This document shows, piece after piece, positions 24,892 to 36,593 of a stretch of 64,000 nt of DNA (positions are counted from its first letter, which is position 1; each line of letters begins with the position of its first letter). The notes beneath the pieces are model-generated. The model did not search any database, was not told the DNA's origin, and saw nothing but the letters and a program-made list of their open reading frames with translations. Position numbers and translations under genes: made by a program. The stretch comes from Amylostereum areolatum (taxonomy: Eukaryota > Basidiomycota > Agaricomycetes > Russulales > Stereaceae). Where the stretch lies: the NCBI GenBank assembly GCA_012932865.1, contig SAXG01000001.1:547693-611692 (forward strand), given 5' to 3'.

Positions 24892-26520
24892 ATGTCTTCA
24901 TCCACTTGGCTCACCACGCCCTACGCATACATCGATACCCCAAACGCAAACCTCATCTGCTGCATTTGCCAGTGAGCTCACTGTATCGCCAGTCTCGACA
25001 ATCAGTCTGATAAAAGACGCTGTGCACAGGAACCCCTTCGTCAACCCGACCACCACCCGCACATGTGCCCACACATTCTGCCGAGACTGCATCGTTCAGG
25101 CCCTCCGCACATCCTCACAATGTCCCTATTGACCGGTCTCCGCTGTCAACACGCGATCTCGTTCAAGCCACCCCAGTAGTGCGGGATGTAGGTCTTTGGT
25201 TGGGATCTCCGTCTACTTGCCTGCCTGACTGGCGTGTCCTACAGATGGTCGAGGAACTGATCGTGGAATGCTGGAATCGCGCGGACGGATGCCAGCATAC
25301 GTGCCAACGCACACTTTTGCATTCTCACATGAAAGACGATTGCGATTTCTCGACCGTCGCCTGTTCGAATGCCGAGTGTGACCAGGAAGTCCTCAGGAAG
25401 GATGCGAAACTAAGTTGTACTCACCGTGTCGTGGACGACGCATCGACCACGGTGAGTTCATCCTGAAGTTCTGAATATTACTTTCTCCTTACTGCCGTTT
25501 CTGTAGGCAACGACGTCTACCGACACGGTACAATGTACAGACTGCTCATCCACGTTCCCTAATCCAGCCTCCCTTTCCTCACATTCTTCATCATGTCCCT
25601 CATCCGAGGTCTCATGTCCACACAATACGCACGGTTGTCATTGGCGCGGTTTGCACATGGCCCTTTCCTCACACACGTCTACCTGTCCTTACGAAGCCTT
25701 GTCTGGGTTCTTCGCCCTCTCCGATGCGAACGCAGCCCGTCTCGAAAATGAGAACAAAGCCCTCCGCCAGAGGCTTGATGCCAGCGAGGGACTGGTGCGC
25801 GTACTTATGGGCGAAATGGCCGTCATGAAACGCGCGCTGGGGCCATTGTTTACCCTGGACGAGGTCTGCGCGCCCGCGCCCGCCCCGACCCACTCAGAAC
25901 CGCAGAGAGAAGAACCAGCTTCAATCATTCCGGCCCGTGGGTTGGACGATATCACCAGCTACTTTCCTCCGGCCCTTCCCCCGAGCCCTCGCGAGGACGG
26001 CGCAGCATATGCCTACCCGAGCCCAACCACCTTCGAAGCTTCGCATCCGGCTCCAACCTTGCCTCAAGTCATCTCCGGCCCCTCTCGTCCTCCTGCATCC
26101 TCACCGCTACACACGCAGCTCTCGGCCCTCTACTCCACCGTAGAAGCCGTCGCAACGGAGCAGGAAGCTCTCCGGCGCGACGCCGACGCCGCGCACGCAC
26201 AGCTCGGCGGAGAAGTGGGCGCGATACGCGCCGCCCTCGGCGGTGTGCGCATGCTCGTCAGCGAAGTTCTGGCCGTCGTCAACGGTGTGCTTGCCGATCA
26301 TGGGAAGGGCGAGGACGCTGGGGGCGGTGTCGTCCCCTCGACGAACGGGCTCGCAGTTGGACTGGGAGGATGGGGCGCGTTTGGTGGATGGCCGGGGAGG
26401 GTACCGATGCCTCCTCCGCACTTACAAGGGTATGGACATCCAAGTATGCAGCAAGGTGCGGGGGCGGGACCGTATGGGCATACTCCCTCACTGCAAGGAT
26501 CTATTTCAGTCAAGTTATAG
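24892..26520 (+). CDS. RING / TRAF-type zinc-finger protein, probable E3 ubiquitin ligase; one apparent frame break
   Basis: Probable E3 ligase. The first two exons form a RING finger: LICCICQ, then CAHTFCRDC, then CP at the end, matching the C3HC4 pattern. TRAF-type zinc-finger segments follow, with paired Cys/His (CWNRADGCQHTC, HMKDDCDFSTVACSN, CTDCSSTF and HNTHGCHWRG). A coiled coil (ARLENENKALRQRLDASEG) and a Pro/Ala-rich then Gly-rich tail end at 26520. Introns include GT at 24973 and GT after VVRD near 25188. Just after the last RING Cys-Pro (near 25130), one extra T throws the frame into TGA; removing it continues IDRSPLSTRDLVQATP. The order RING, TRAF-like fingers, coiled coil resembles TRAF proteins, but no MATH domain was seen. 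Confidence 0.78.
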
Positions 26521-26868
26521 AACTAGAAGCGAATGGAACAATCCTTTGTATTTTTTTCGTGTATACATACCAACAAGATCTGTTGATTTCTCTGGGACGT
26601 TGTACACCAATTGTACACAGAAATGACCATGTAACAAATGGCACAAGTTGTCTGTCTGTTATTATGACACTACTGGGCTGCGTGTTTGATATACATATTA
26701 CACTGGGTGTACACGTTGAACAAGTCCTTCGACGCAACGTGGATAAGGTCGTGAAAGCAGCGTGAACTCGGCAAAAAAACGTAAGTCTAGGGAGGGAAGA
26801 TCAGAATGGATCAAGCTCGAGGCGAGATTCAACACGCACTCGTGAGCGGAACGTGTGCATCGCGCATG
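26521..26868. other. Convergent intergenic region
   Basis: About 350 bases between the plus-strand RING gene and the minus-strand FIT gene. AT-rich in places, presumably both 3' ends. No gene seen. Confidence 0.4.
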
Positions 26869-27770
26869 TTATGAGGTTTTGGCCTTGGATCTTTCCACTC
26901 GAGTTGTCTGCAGATGTGAAAGCCATACAGGCACTTGGGTGATCCCAAACGTGGCTACGCCGAGAACTGAACCGTCGTGAGCATGGCTGTTCGTATGTTT
27001 GTGGAGATACAGAGCTCACCGAAGCCAGACACCTTTTCCGCAGGTGTATGGAAGTAAACGCTTGTGACCCAAAGCGAGAACAACCAAAGCGCAAGGACGG
27101 CACCTGCCCCTCCAAGAGCCCACCCGTGTGCAGCGCTCCAGGTCCTCCGTGCAAGCGACTGTCGGATTTGATCGCCGAGGAAAAGACAGGAAAGCGTAAG
27201 CAGGAATATGTGGCCTGAAATGTCGTGCCCTCTCCGCATGCGTGGCATGGTTGGCATGATGTCCAGAGAGGCGGGGACGATGGAGGAGAAAAGGTGGGGA
27301 TGGGTGTTATACGAGATGCGCTCGTGTCCGAAGCAATATTCCTCTGGAACGGGCAAGTACTGGGATTCATCGCCGCCCGGGACGTGGAGAACACACTCTC
27401 CGCCTGTGAGGAAGATAACGCGTTCGATGAGAGCCGGACCGAAGAACCAAGTTGTGAACGCGGCCCATGACGCGGTCGCGAGGATGTATTGGAAGACGCG
27501 ACGGATGCGGCGGTTCGGTGCGGTGAGGAGCACGGGGAGGAAGGCGAGGGTTGTCCAGCCCCAAGCACGTTTGAGGAAGATGATGTTCAGGGGATTGTGC
27601 TTTGAGGCAAAATAGTGGGTTGCGGTGAGGGGGTGGGCGGAGGTGAGGAGGGGGTTTGAAGTGTCGAGATAAGTTTCGTGGCGGATGGAATATTGTGTGC
27701 CATGCAGAACGGTGAAGAAAGTGAGAGCGAGGACGAGCAGTCGTAGGTCGGCCATCAGAGTATGTACCAC
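26869..27770 (-). CDS. FIT-family ER protein (Scs3/Yft2-like, lipid-droplet biogenesis)
   Basis: ER multi-pass membrane protein of the fat-storage-inducing family (yeast Scs3/Yft2, human FITM2), reported to cleave acyl-CoA and support lipid-droplet budding and phospholipid balance. Seen: several hydrophobic spans; the hallmark GHDISGHIFLLT (one of the two catalytic His regions) at about 27205-27245; and TSVYFHTPAEKVSGF with the second conserved His. After VSGF a GT-AG intron (about 26969-27022) leads to an exon ending VPVWLSHLQTTRVERSKAKTS, with TAA at 26871-26869. Without the intron the frame would stop early at 26955. The start could be 27770 or the next Met at 27755. Frame intact. Divergent from the KRE6-like gene. 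Confidence 0.85.
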
Positions 27771-28508
27771 AGTAATCCAACTCCTCGTCGACGTCTGAGA
27801 CGGAAAGCGGTACCGGACAACAATCGAGCAACTTGAACCACGTCACGGCCCTAACCCTAAATTAAGGTTCTGCGCATCCGCCAACCGGGGTCGACTCCGG
27901 ATCCCTGTGCTCTTGTACTTACTATCGGCCTGGTCTCTATGGAGTCGACTGGACAATCACTAGTGGCATGGCCCTCTTTCAGCCTTTCAAATCTTGCAGG
28001 GTTATGCCATGTACTGGCTCAAGCTCAAGCTTCAAACCCCTCTCCAAGGCTGGTGGTATCTCCGCTAAAGCCTATCGAAGATCAGTCGATCTTTTACTCC
28101 CGTCAAACTTTCAAAGCGTAAGTACGCGAGTGGTAGGTAGGTTGGGCTTCCTGCTGGAAATAATCGATAAAATCTGCTATAAAGAAGCCTCGCGTACGTC
28201 GGTCAAGTCGCTTCGTGAGCCGGCTCTGCCCGTTCCCCCCAATTTGCCGACATGTGGTAGTCCATGATGACAGGGCATATTACCCCGTCGTGTCACGGTT
28301 GATGCGGCCGCACAACAACCGCGTTCAAAATAGCTTCAAATAATTGAAATGCCCTTGTCCGAAGCGTCTGTGCTCACCGGCGCACATGGATCACCGTCTC
28401 TAAATTGTTTCATGGTGTTGCAACGCAAACTTTAACCCAACTCTTTCCTTCCACCATCTCCGGGCCTGTCCCGCCCTTTCCCCCGTCACCTCTTCTCTCG
28501 GCGACGGT
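27771..28508. promoter_or_regulatory. Shared divergent promoter region
   Basis: Lies between the minus-strand FIT gene and the plus-strand KRE6-like gene. Contains two copies of a telomere-like CCCTAA unit at about 27849-27860, too short to call an interstitial telomere. No ORF supported. Confidence 0.4.
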
Positions 28509-30983
28509 ATGTATACCCGTGTTCCAGTTCGACAACAATCTTCACCTCTGAGCCCACACTTTGCAACGTCCGACCTCCTCTCAGCTTCTGGATCCCAAAC
28601 GCCCTATAGAGACAATGTGCCCTCGCGTCCGACATCGGGGTACGAAGACGGACCGTTCGCTTCAACGTCGTCGGTGCGTACCCTACCTGCTCTTTCTGTC
28701 CTTCAAATATGCTCACACCACCTACAGCGTTCTAGCAGCTACCGTGACCCTGTGACCGCCAAGGTGCGGTACTCTGCAAACGCTCTAAGGTTCAGTCGTA
28801 TCTAATCAACGTGGCGTTGTAGTATGAGATGCCATACGATCCTTCTTCATGGCGAATACTCAACGAACCCGAGCCCGACGACGCTCTACACGACCCGGGC
28901 CGGGTCCGTCGACAAGGCGGGAGTGCCAATGTCTTTACGCTTCGTGGCTTGGGGAATCTCGGATGTCTAGCTTTTATAGTGGTGGCTATCCTGGCTCTTT
29001 TGTGAGTCATATTCTCCGTCTGACTGGACCTTTGCTGACGTTCGTCGGTGCATCCCACCCTAGTGCAGGCTACCCTGTTATCTCCCACTTCACTCGGAAG
29101 CACAAGATTGTTGCTGCCCCCGCTCTGCCCGCCAATACTGTCAACACCACATGGCCGAAACCCCTAGAAAACGTCCCCAATCTTATCGGCTACAATGGCC
29201 TCATCGACGTGGAGACACCGCAGGACGTGTACACTCGCCCATCATACAACGACCCGACAAAAACGCTGCAGCTCGTTTGGTCTGACGAATTCAATGTTGA
29301 AGGGCGCTCCTTCTACCCCGGCGACGACCCGTTCTGGGAAGCCCTCGACTTCCACTACTGGCAGACGGGCGATGTAGAGTGGTACGACCCGGAAGCGGTG
29401 ACGACGATGGGCGGCGCGCTCGAGCTCACGTTGTCGCGAAAAGACACACACAATTTGACCTATCAAGGTGGCATGGTGACCACATGGAACAAGCTTTGCT
29501 TCACTGGTGGACTCGTTGAGACCGCGGTCACCCTGCCCGGTGCACCCAATGTTCTGGGTAGGCATCTTGTCGTAGCAAACATTGTGCCCAAAATAATGTC
29601 CTTTTTAGGTTTTTGGCCCGCCGTGTGGACAATGGGAAACCTCGGTCGTGTTGGTTATGGAGCGACCACCGATGGATTGGTGAGGATATACCCCTTTTTC
29701 CCACACTTATCATGCTCATTCTCCCATCCAGTGGCCTTATTCGTACGACTCGTGTGATTACGGTGCTCTTCCCAACCAAACCCTGAACGGGAAGCCTGCC
29801 GCCGTCCTCGAACCTGGTGCGGGAGACAAATACAACGGTGATCAATTCTCAAAGCTGCCTGGACAGCGTTTGTCGCGCTGCACGTGTCCCGGCGAGGACC
29901 ACCCAGGACCGAAGCATGCGGACGGGACGTACGTCGGTCGTTCCTCCCCGGAAATTGATATATTCGAGGCCAAGGTACGCGTATCTGCTGTCGTGTATTG
30001 TATCTTGATCTCAGTCCTTTGGTATCATTGTAGTCGACTATCCACGGTGGTGTCTCGTCACAGACGGGCCAGGTGGCGGTGAGTTTCCCAGCACGCGACC
30101 TCTTCCTCGAGCTTACGTCGATCATTCAGCCTTTCAACTACAACTATACCTGGCCAGATGATGCTGCGAACTACAAGATCCTCTCTAACACAACGGAACT
30201 GAATACCTACCGAGGCGGAGCATACCAACAAGCGATCTCTGCTATCTCAACCAATAGTACCTCTTTAAATCGTTTGCTTGCGCTGACGACATACTAACGA
30301 GCCGGTAGATCAGTCGTGTTATGAATTGACCGACGGATGTTTCTCCGTGTTTGCGTTCGAGTATAAACCTGGTAGGTTCCTCGCACTCTGATTATACAAA
30401 AGCTTATGTGCTCCAGGTTTTGACGATAGTGTTTGTACTGCATACACTGCACGCAGAGTCAGAACTCAGTCCTTTCTTCCGTAGTACATTACCTGGGTGA
30501 ACAACAACGAGGTTACATGGAAGCTCCTTTCTGGTGGCCTCGCTGCGGATCCTATTGCTCAAATCAGTGCTAGGCCAGTTCCTCAGGAGCCACTGGTTTG
30601 CATTCTTTTTGCTGAATACTCGCACCGCCCGTTGACGAGTTTCCTAGTATGTCATTGCCAACTTTGGCATGTCAGATAGTTTCGTGAAAATCGACTACGA
30701 CCACCTGACCTTCCCGGCGAAGATGCGCATCGATTACGTTCGCGTGTATCAACCGTCAAACGCTATTAACGTTGGATGCGACCCCGAAGACTTCCCGACC
30801 AAAGCCTACATTGACGCGTGCGTCTTTCTGTCGTGTTCATCCTGCAACGATGTCTTACCGTTACGTTGCTGCGACCTTCTTTCACTACATAGGCATCCCG
30901 AAGCGTACTGGAATGCTCAGCTTACTACATGGGAACAATACGGAGGGCAATCTCCCAAGAACTCGCTCTTGGACCAATGCTGA
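28509..30983 (+). CDS. KRE6/SKN1-like GH16 beta-glucan synthesis protein, complete, 13 exons
   Basis: Second KRE6/SKN1 paralogue, a type II membrane protein acting in beta-1,6-glucan assembly. Exon ends fit GT-AG throughout: 28509-28673, 28728-28763, 28823-29001, 29064-29557, 29609-29679, 29732-29974, 30034-30078, 30130-30256, 30309-30371, 30417-30430 (14 bases), 30485-30595, 30648-30817, 30893-30983. A cytosolic Ser-rich tail precedes one membrane span ([15 protein letters not shown]). The GH16-like domain follows with [38 protein letters not shown] and catalytic E-I-D-I-F-E (near 29950). NQT and NYT sequons suit a lumenal domain. The protein ends LLDQC. Frame clean across all exons. Confidence 0.93.
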
Positions 30984-31657
30984 GTCCTGGCCCAACTCTG
31001 ATGGCCAGAGGGCAACCTGATGAGCTTTGGAGGTGTGGACTTTTTTGTAATCTCTAATAGTTTACTGTCACTCGTTTAAATCTGCCTCGATACCTAGTGT
31101 GTTCATATATACCGGACTCGCAGTAAGTATACTTTGAGCACAGAGACGCGACTGTAGGTCGCGTCTCGATCATGTGATGAAAATGTGTTCATCATCGGCC
31201 GCGCTACCGCCAACCTCCGCTCCTCCATCATAGAATCTACGGACAGTTGGTGCATTTCCTATGGCCCTCAGAAACGCTTCTACTGCGACTCTTTACTCAT
31301 TTTCCCTGTAGTCGCCCTCAGCTCATCTTCTCGCTAGCGTCGCCTTCTGTTGGTTCTTTCCTCTCACATCTACGACTCCCGGTGCCATGCGACCAAGTCT
31401 CAAACCGCCCTACGTTTTATCTGGGTCAACGAAGCATCAATTTTCGCCCATAAACACATGTATCGACATGTGCACTTCGATACGGACCGACGCAAGACTG
31501 TTATGAGGTCAGTCCGAGTCTTTCACTTGTGCGAGGCCAGGTCAGTCAAGACTGAAATGCAGCCTTTTATCCTCGCTTCAGACCAGGGTGGTTCCTCGTC
31601 TCTCTCCCCTGCTACAAATTCCTCAAGCTCATTCTTCAAGTCTACGGTTAGGCAAAG
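30984..31657. other. Intergenic, nothing recognised
   Basis: About 670 bases between two plus-strand genes. Presumably holds the 3' flank of the GH16 gene and the kinase promoter. Open frames lack motifs. Confidence 0.4.
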
Positions 31658-33855
31658 ATGTCATCCACTTGTCATTCATCCTCCGCATCCGACCACGCTG
31701 GGGAGGTGGATACATCTTCTCGTTCTTCCAGAGGTTCCTGTCTGATCTGTCCGTGCGCCCAGCTTCATCGCACTGTAATCGAAGCTGTTGGCCATTCAAC
31801 GGATGTCAATTCGGTGAGTCCTTCCCCTTTAAATGTATCATTCCCAAGGCTCACGTCAGCGTAGCCCACAGCCTCTCCTACGGCTGCCACACCGCCCGAC
31901 ATCGACGTTGAAGTTTCGAGGTTCTCTGGTGGAAATCTTGCGCGCCAGATACCGTCCTCCACACGCAGACCTCTGCTGACCCTTCCCCGGACGGTGCAGG
32001 GAAAATCAAAGCCATGTGAGGCGTTACCCGCTGATGGTATCTGGGACAGCCATTCGTCGACAGGTCTATCTAAATTTACGCCGTCTACTCCTCCCGCTTC
32101 CCCACCCCTATCCGCACTATTCTCGGACGGCTCTTTCCAGACGTCTGTATCTTCTATCCCCTCCGACACGACAGTCTCCTGGTTGCAACAGACCTCAGAA
32201 AAGTACTGCACCGACGATCATCCTTTCGCGTCGCCTATCACGTCCTCGCTCCCCGAGTCCTCCCGTCGTCTTACGACAGCCGACTTTAAGCCCATACAGC
32301 TCCTGGGAAGTGGCTCCTACGGCGATGCTTACCTTGTCCAAGACCGTCACAGTGGGAAACGTCTTGTTCTCAAGATTATGCCCAAGGCGAAACAAGACGT
32401 TAGCAGATTGCCGGACGAGCAGGTGGTACTCGAACATCATGTACTGCGCTCGTTCCAGGGCGAAAAGGGATTCTTGTCGCTCGTGGGAAGTTGGCACGAC
32501 GCTGACTTCTGGTATATCGCCACCGTATGCTCTCCTCATCTGCGATCAACGCCACCTTTCGTGAACTTCGCTCCAGGAATTTTGCCCGTATGGAGACGCA
32601 GAACAGCAGCTCGCCAACGCCGGCAGAATTCCGATGTCTGTTGTGCAGATTTGGATCGCCCAAACCGTATGCATTCCCACACCATTTCTGCCTCCCTGAT
32701 GCTGACGAAATTTCACTCCAAGGTCTTAGCGTTAGAGAAACTTCACTCTCGAGGCATCGTTCATCACGATATCAAGCCAGACAACATCTTTATCAACGAG
32801 AATGGCGATGCTGTTCTCGCTGATTTCGGTTTGGTCCAAAGAGTGGAGAACTCTGATCCTACCCTACGATGCGGAACCATCCGTTTTTTCCCGCCAGAAG
32901 CATTCACCTCGTCTGAGTATGCACCGTACCCGAAGGACGTCTGGGCACTGGGTTTGACTATGTTTGAACTTATGACTGGTTCGGTGCGTACCCTCCAACC
33001 GATGAGTGCATGGCTGCGTCTGACTCGGCGCAATCATTTTAGATCCCGTTCGGGAACCCCAATCCCACCATGGAGCAGGCAGCTCTCGCAGCCATCCACG
33101 AGGAGCTCAGCTTCAGGCGGGCTGTGGACATGCGGGCTGCGATGGCGCAAGACCTCGTAGAGCAGGTATTCTGGTTTGTCGTTCTATGTGTACTGAGTAT
33201 TCATTTTTGAGCCGTATAGATGGTCACCAAAGACCCTCGCCAACGAGCGACATTAGCGGAAATCAAGGCTCACCCGTTTTTCGGGAATATGTGCGTCCCT
33301 CGAGTTGTTCTTGTGCATTTGGACTACTCACGCAACTCTATTGACAGTGACTGGGATGGGCTAGCCGCTGGAACGGTAAAGGTACCTGGAGCCCCGCCCA
33401 AACTATATGACGAGACTGTCGTCGACGAGGACCTCTGTCTCCCCTTCGGCGTCCCACTCCTGTCATCTGAAGACCCATATAAGGCCTTTTCCTATACCTC
33501 ACTATCTCTCGATCTCCCGCCCCCTTCTCCGGACATTCCCTACTCCGACATCTCGGATAATGTTCAGAGTCTGGACGATTTCTCCCGTCATCTTTACTCA
33601 GAGAAGGAAGCTCTTCCCACAATCAAACTCTCGATGGAGATCCAAACTCCCGCATTTGCCATTCAAGAGACAACGGAAGCAAGAATGAACTCCGATTTCA
33701 ACATTGTCGGCGAGCTAACTTCGGCGACCCCAAAGGCCTCTAAAGACGAAGCTCCTGCCGCTAGCGTTAAGCTCCTGAACCGGTCGGCTCCCTTTACCGC
33801 CGTACGCAAAGCCAGGATGTGGATGAAGAAAGTGTTCGCAGTGATGTCATTGTGA
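31658..33855 (+). CDS. Serine/threonine protein kinase
   Basis: Exon 1 starts at MSSTCHSSSAS and ends at a GT at 31816. It joins PTASPTAATPPDIDVEVSRF after a TAG acceptor near 31864. The kinase domain begins with ADFKPIQLLGSGSYGDAYLV (Gly loop), VLKIMP (ATP Lys) and SLVGSWHDADFWYIAT. Later exons give EFCPYGDAEQQL, LALEKLHSRGIVHHDIKPDN, LADFGLVQR, CGTIRFFPPEAF, DVWALGLTMFELMTGS and KDPRQRATLAEIKAHPFF. The catalytic loop reads HHDIKPDN, so His replaces the usual Arg before the catalytic Asp. The segment DWDGLAAGTVKVPGAPPKL after the last helix resembles an AGC-kinase C-tail. The rest is Ser/Pro-rich. Frame intact with GT-AG introns. Substrate not inferable. Confidence 0.85.
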
Positions 33856-34070
33856 TTAGTCTACTATCACTGCTCTCTTCCCTCTATGTAATGATTATAA
33901 TATTTTTACCTACATCTTTAATACGGTATGATCCAGTAGCTCTCTCGTATGATGGTCCACGAACCCACAATCACCTTACAGTTCTTTACGATCCGTTTTC
34001 GATTCGTGTATGGATCCTCAATCCTCCACATATTGATTACTACAGCGTATTTTCACGGAGGCAAAGTTTA

Positions 34071-35942
34071 CTAGGGCCAATGCATGAGGCTCTGTGCCAA
34101 TGTCGCGAAGTTATCCGAGTACGAAAACACCGTTTCCCGGCCCTGCTGGAACAGGTCAACGCAGTGCAATTCCTGGACAGCTTCCTCTAGCATGCTAACT
34201 TGATACCTTTCGATCTTGCATGACTCGAGTCGCAGGTGCTTCACAGCAGCTTTGACCTTTCGTCGCTTTGATAGCCACCGCTGTAAATTCTGGTAGAAAG
34301 GCTGGCCCTGTACCGTTAGGTCAAAATCGACGTTGCTGAATGCAACAGACGACAGTTTTGGAAGGAAGACCGCTTCGCGGTGAATGAGTTTCCTGCCTTC
34401 GCTTTCGGGTTGAAGAGCATCGTCAACGGTGACCAATGCCTGACATATCGTGCAAGCCCCCCCGCCAACGACAGCGACGTGTTTGACTTCTTTTGATGGC
34501 ATGAACAGATCCACCCACAGTGACTTGTGCCACGTCATGTCCATAGGGTGGACCGCGACCTTGAGTGCACGAAGGCACCTGAGAGGTAGCGAGCGGCATA
34601 CAGTTGGCTTGTCGAGGTCTACGTTCATATCCAAGTTCACATTCAAACCCACCGGATTTCCAAAGTGCATAGGACTCCAGTCGAGATGGAGGAGCACATC
34701 GGGGTCTCCGAGTTGGTTGAACACCTCCTGAGCTTCGGCTTTGGAACGATAGCGTTGCCAGCCTAAGAGTGTGATGCTATTGTGAGGAGGGCAGGAAATA
34801 GCGAGTGTCCTGATGGGGCTTATATTCCGGGCAGGGGAGTGGAGATAGACGGATAAGGTGGATACGAGGGTCCTCCAGGCTGATCCCGGCTCATTATTGT
34901 TTCCACGAGAGTTTATGGATGTAACATGTAGTTTGGCAAGGGGGGGAATACGAATCGCGTTCCAAAAGTCGAGACAACGGGATGGAGAGCTCGTCAAAGA
35001 AAGCTTCTTCAGCTTCGGGAGCTCTGCTACGTCATCCCTCGAATACGACATAGGGAGGATGCCTTGCAAGAGAAGGTGCTCGAGGTTTTTCATCGCATTG
35101 AGACTCTTGATGAATAAAGAAGATGCGAACGGCCCTGAGGAGGAAGAGGTCGCGGTCAAAAGGGAGGGGGTATTGGTAACAAACTGGAGGTTGATAGAAG
35201 TAAGGTTGCTTGAAGAAAAGGAACTCCACGAGAAAACAACGTTGTGGAGCACCAGGATTTTCAGTGAGGGTGCACTGAAACTAGGAGGTATGACGGGATA
35301 TGATGAGATAGCGGTTCCGGGGGCGGGGCCAGGTCCATCGCATCGGACCTCCAGTCTGTCCAAAACTGGAGCGACGTCGAAGAGTGTATATGACACTGGA
35401 TGGAATTCCCGTGCGTCTCCGTGTAACACGAGCTCCTTTGTATGACCGAGATGTTTGGGAAGTACAGCCGTTACGGATACTCGATTGATAGGTTTTGCAT
35501 TGCCGCTCATTGAAGGCATGAGGGGTGGACGATCGCCGTGAGGGGAAGCCATCTTCGGGTCCACGCACGTATGAATGATGATAGGACGGAACTTTGCCCG
35601 CTCGACCATCCTGCTAGTCCATCCCGGACCGAGGCTGAATGCGATACGATACCAAAGTGAAGACTGCTCCAATGCAACAAGCCGCCACACGCGACAGACA
35701 TGGGTAATGGTCATCCATCCCAAAGGTGACTCTGGATCTACTTCGTGAGGACAAGCAAGGGCGTAGAATTCGAAAATGCGCATGAGCATCTCTGGGGGAA
35801 GAATTGCGGTGGTGGAGAGTGTATATTGTTTAGAGCGCGCTGCGTAGAAGGCAGCATGCGCGGCCTGTATTTCTTCAAGGATCTGATCTGCGAGGGCTCC
35901 GGGATAGTCGTTAAGAAGCCCGCTACTTGCGTTTTGCTGATC
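34071..35942 (-). CDS. F-box protein, first exon unresolved
   Basis: F-box-containing SCF adaptor candidate of the expanded mushroom type. An open frame starts after a splice acceptor at 35943-35944 and reads DQQNASSGLLNDYPGALADQ, then a helical ILEEIQAAHAAFYAARSK. The F-box core follows (ILPPEMLMRIFEFYALA, ITHVCRVWRLVALEQSSLW). About 500 residues of irregular Leu-rich sequence end at 34071. The ATG at 35789 lies inside the F-box, so translation should begin further upstream. A short exon from an ATG at 36205 (MLTSVSVTNGS) is possible, but I could not join it in phase. Substrate unknown. Confidence 0.72.
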   Translation of the reverse strand, partial: DQQNASSGLLNDYPGALADQILEEIQAAHAAFYAARSKQYTLSTTAILPPEMLMRIFEFYALACPHEVDPESPLGWMTITHVCRVWRLVALEQSSLWYRIAFSLGPGWTSRMVERAKFRPIIIHTCVDPKMASPHGDRPPLMPSMSGNAKPINRVSVTAVLPKHLGHTKELVLHGDAREFHPVSYTLFDVAPVLDRLEVRCDGPGPAPGTAISSYPVIPPSFSAPSLKILVLHNVVFSWSSFSSSNLTSINLQFVTNTPSLLTATSSSSGPFASSLFIKSLNAMKNLEHLLLQGILPMSYSRDDVAELPKLKKLSLTSSPSRCLDFWNAIRIPPLAKLHVTSINSRGNNNEPGSAWRTLVSTLSVYLHSPARNISPIRTLAISCPPHNSITLLGWQRYRSKAEAQEVFNQLGDPDVLLHLDWSPMHFGNPVGLNVNLDMNVDLDKPTVCRSLPLRCLRALKVAVHPMDMTWHKSLWVDLFMPSKEVKHVAVVGGGACTICQALVTVDDALQPESEGRKLIHREAVFLPKLSSVAFSNVDFDLTVQGQPFYQNLQRWLSKRRKVKAAVKHLRLESCKIERYQVSMLEEAVQELHCVDLFQQGRETVFSYSDNFATLAQSLMHWP

Positions 35943-36205
35943 CTATGGCAGATAGCCAGGAGAAGTCCGCCGTGGCGGTCGACGTTCTACACCGAAAGAG
36001 GTAAGAGAAGTGAACCGGGTTGGTAGGCTCGGAAACACATGAGTAGACGTCGCCGAACACACCTTGCTTGCGTGTCCTGGGTATCCATACTATGTGTTTA
36101 CCACAAAAGGCCGTTGAAATGGATGGTGCTCTTATGCAACCCGATGGTGTCTCGGCTCTCACCAGTGAAGCCTGAACCGTTTGTAACTGAGACAGATGTG
36201 AGCAT

Positions 36206-36593
36206 AAGTAGTGGTGAACGACTGCTAGATGTCGGATTAGCGAGGTGAAACGCATGCTTACTAGTCGTAGGCTAGAGAGGATTGACAGGAATAGTAGTGG
36301 ATGGTAAGTACTGATAAAAGAGGGAGAAGCGACTCGTTGACTCAGGGTGGCTTAGTCTCTGGTAGCCAGCCTTCAAACAGAAGATAGTCGTTCTAGGGTG
36401 GCTTGTATATGAAAAGCGGAAGACGCTGTGGGGTACTTATTTAAGCGCCCAACGCCCGTACAACCTTATTCGAGCGCTTGCCAGTGAGCGTTTGTTGACT
36501 GTTACTGTTAATCGAAGTACTAGTACTGACAAGGACAGTGGATACATAGCTACATACTGCCGAAGGTGTGACGTGACGGCTCCCCCTATTAAA
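36206..36593. other. Intergenic between two F-box genes
   Basis: About 390 bases between the two minus-strand F-box genes, holding the 3' flank of the left-running neighbour and the promoter of the gene at 34071. The first exon of that gene may lie near 36163-36205. No other structure seen. Confidence 0.35.

Noticed and set aside
27849..27860. CCCTAACCCTAA, a possible interstitial telomere.
   Set aside because: Only two units; expected by chance in a window of this size.
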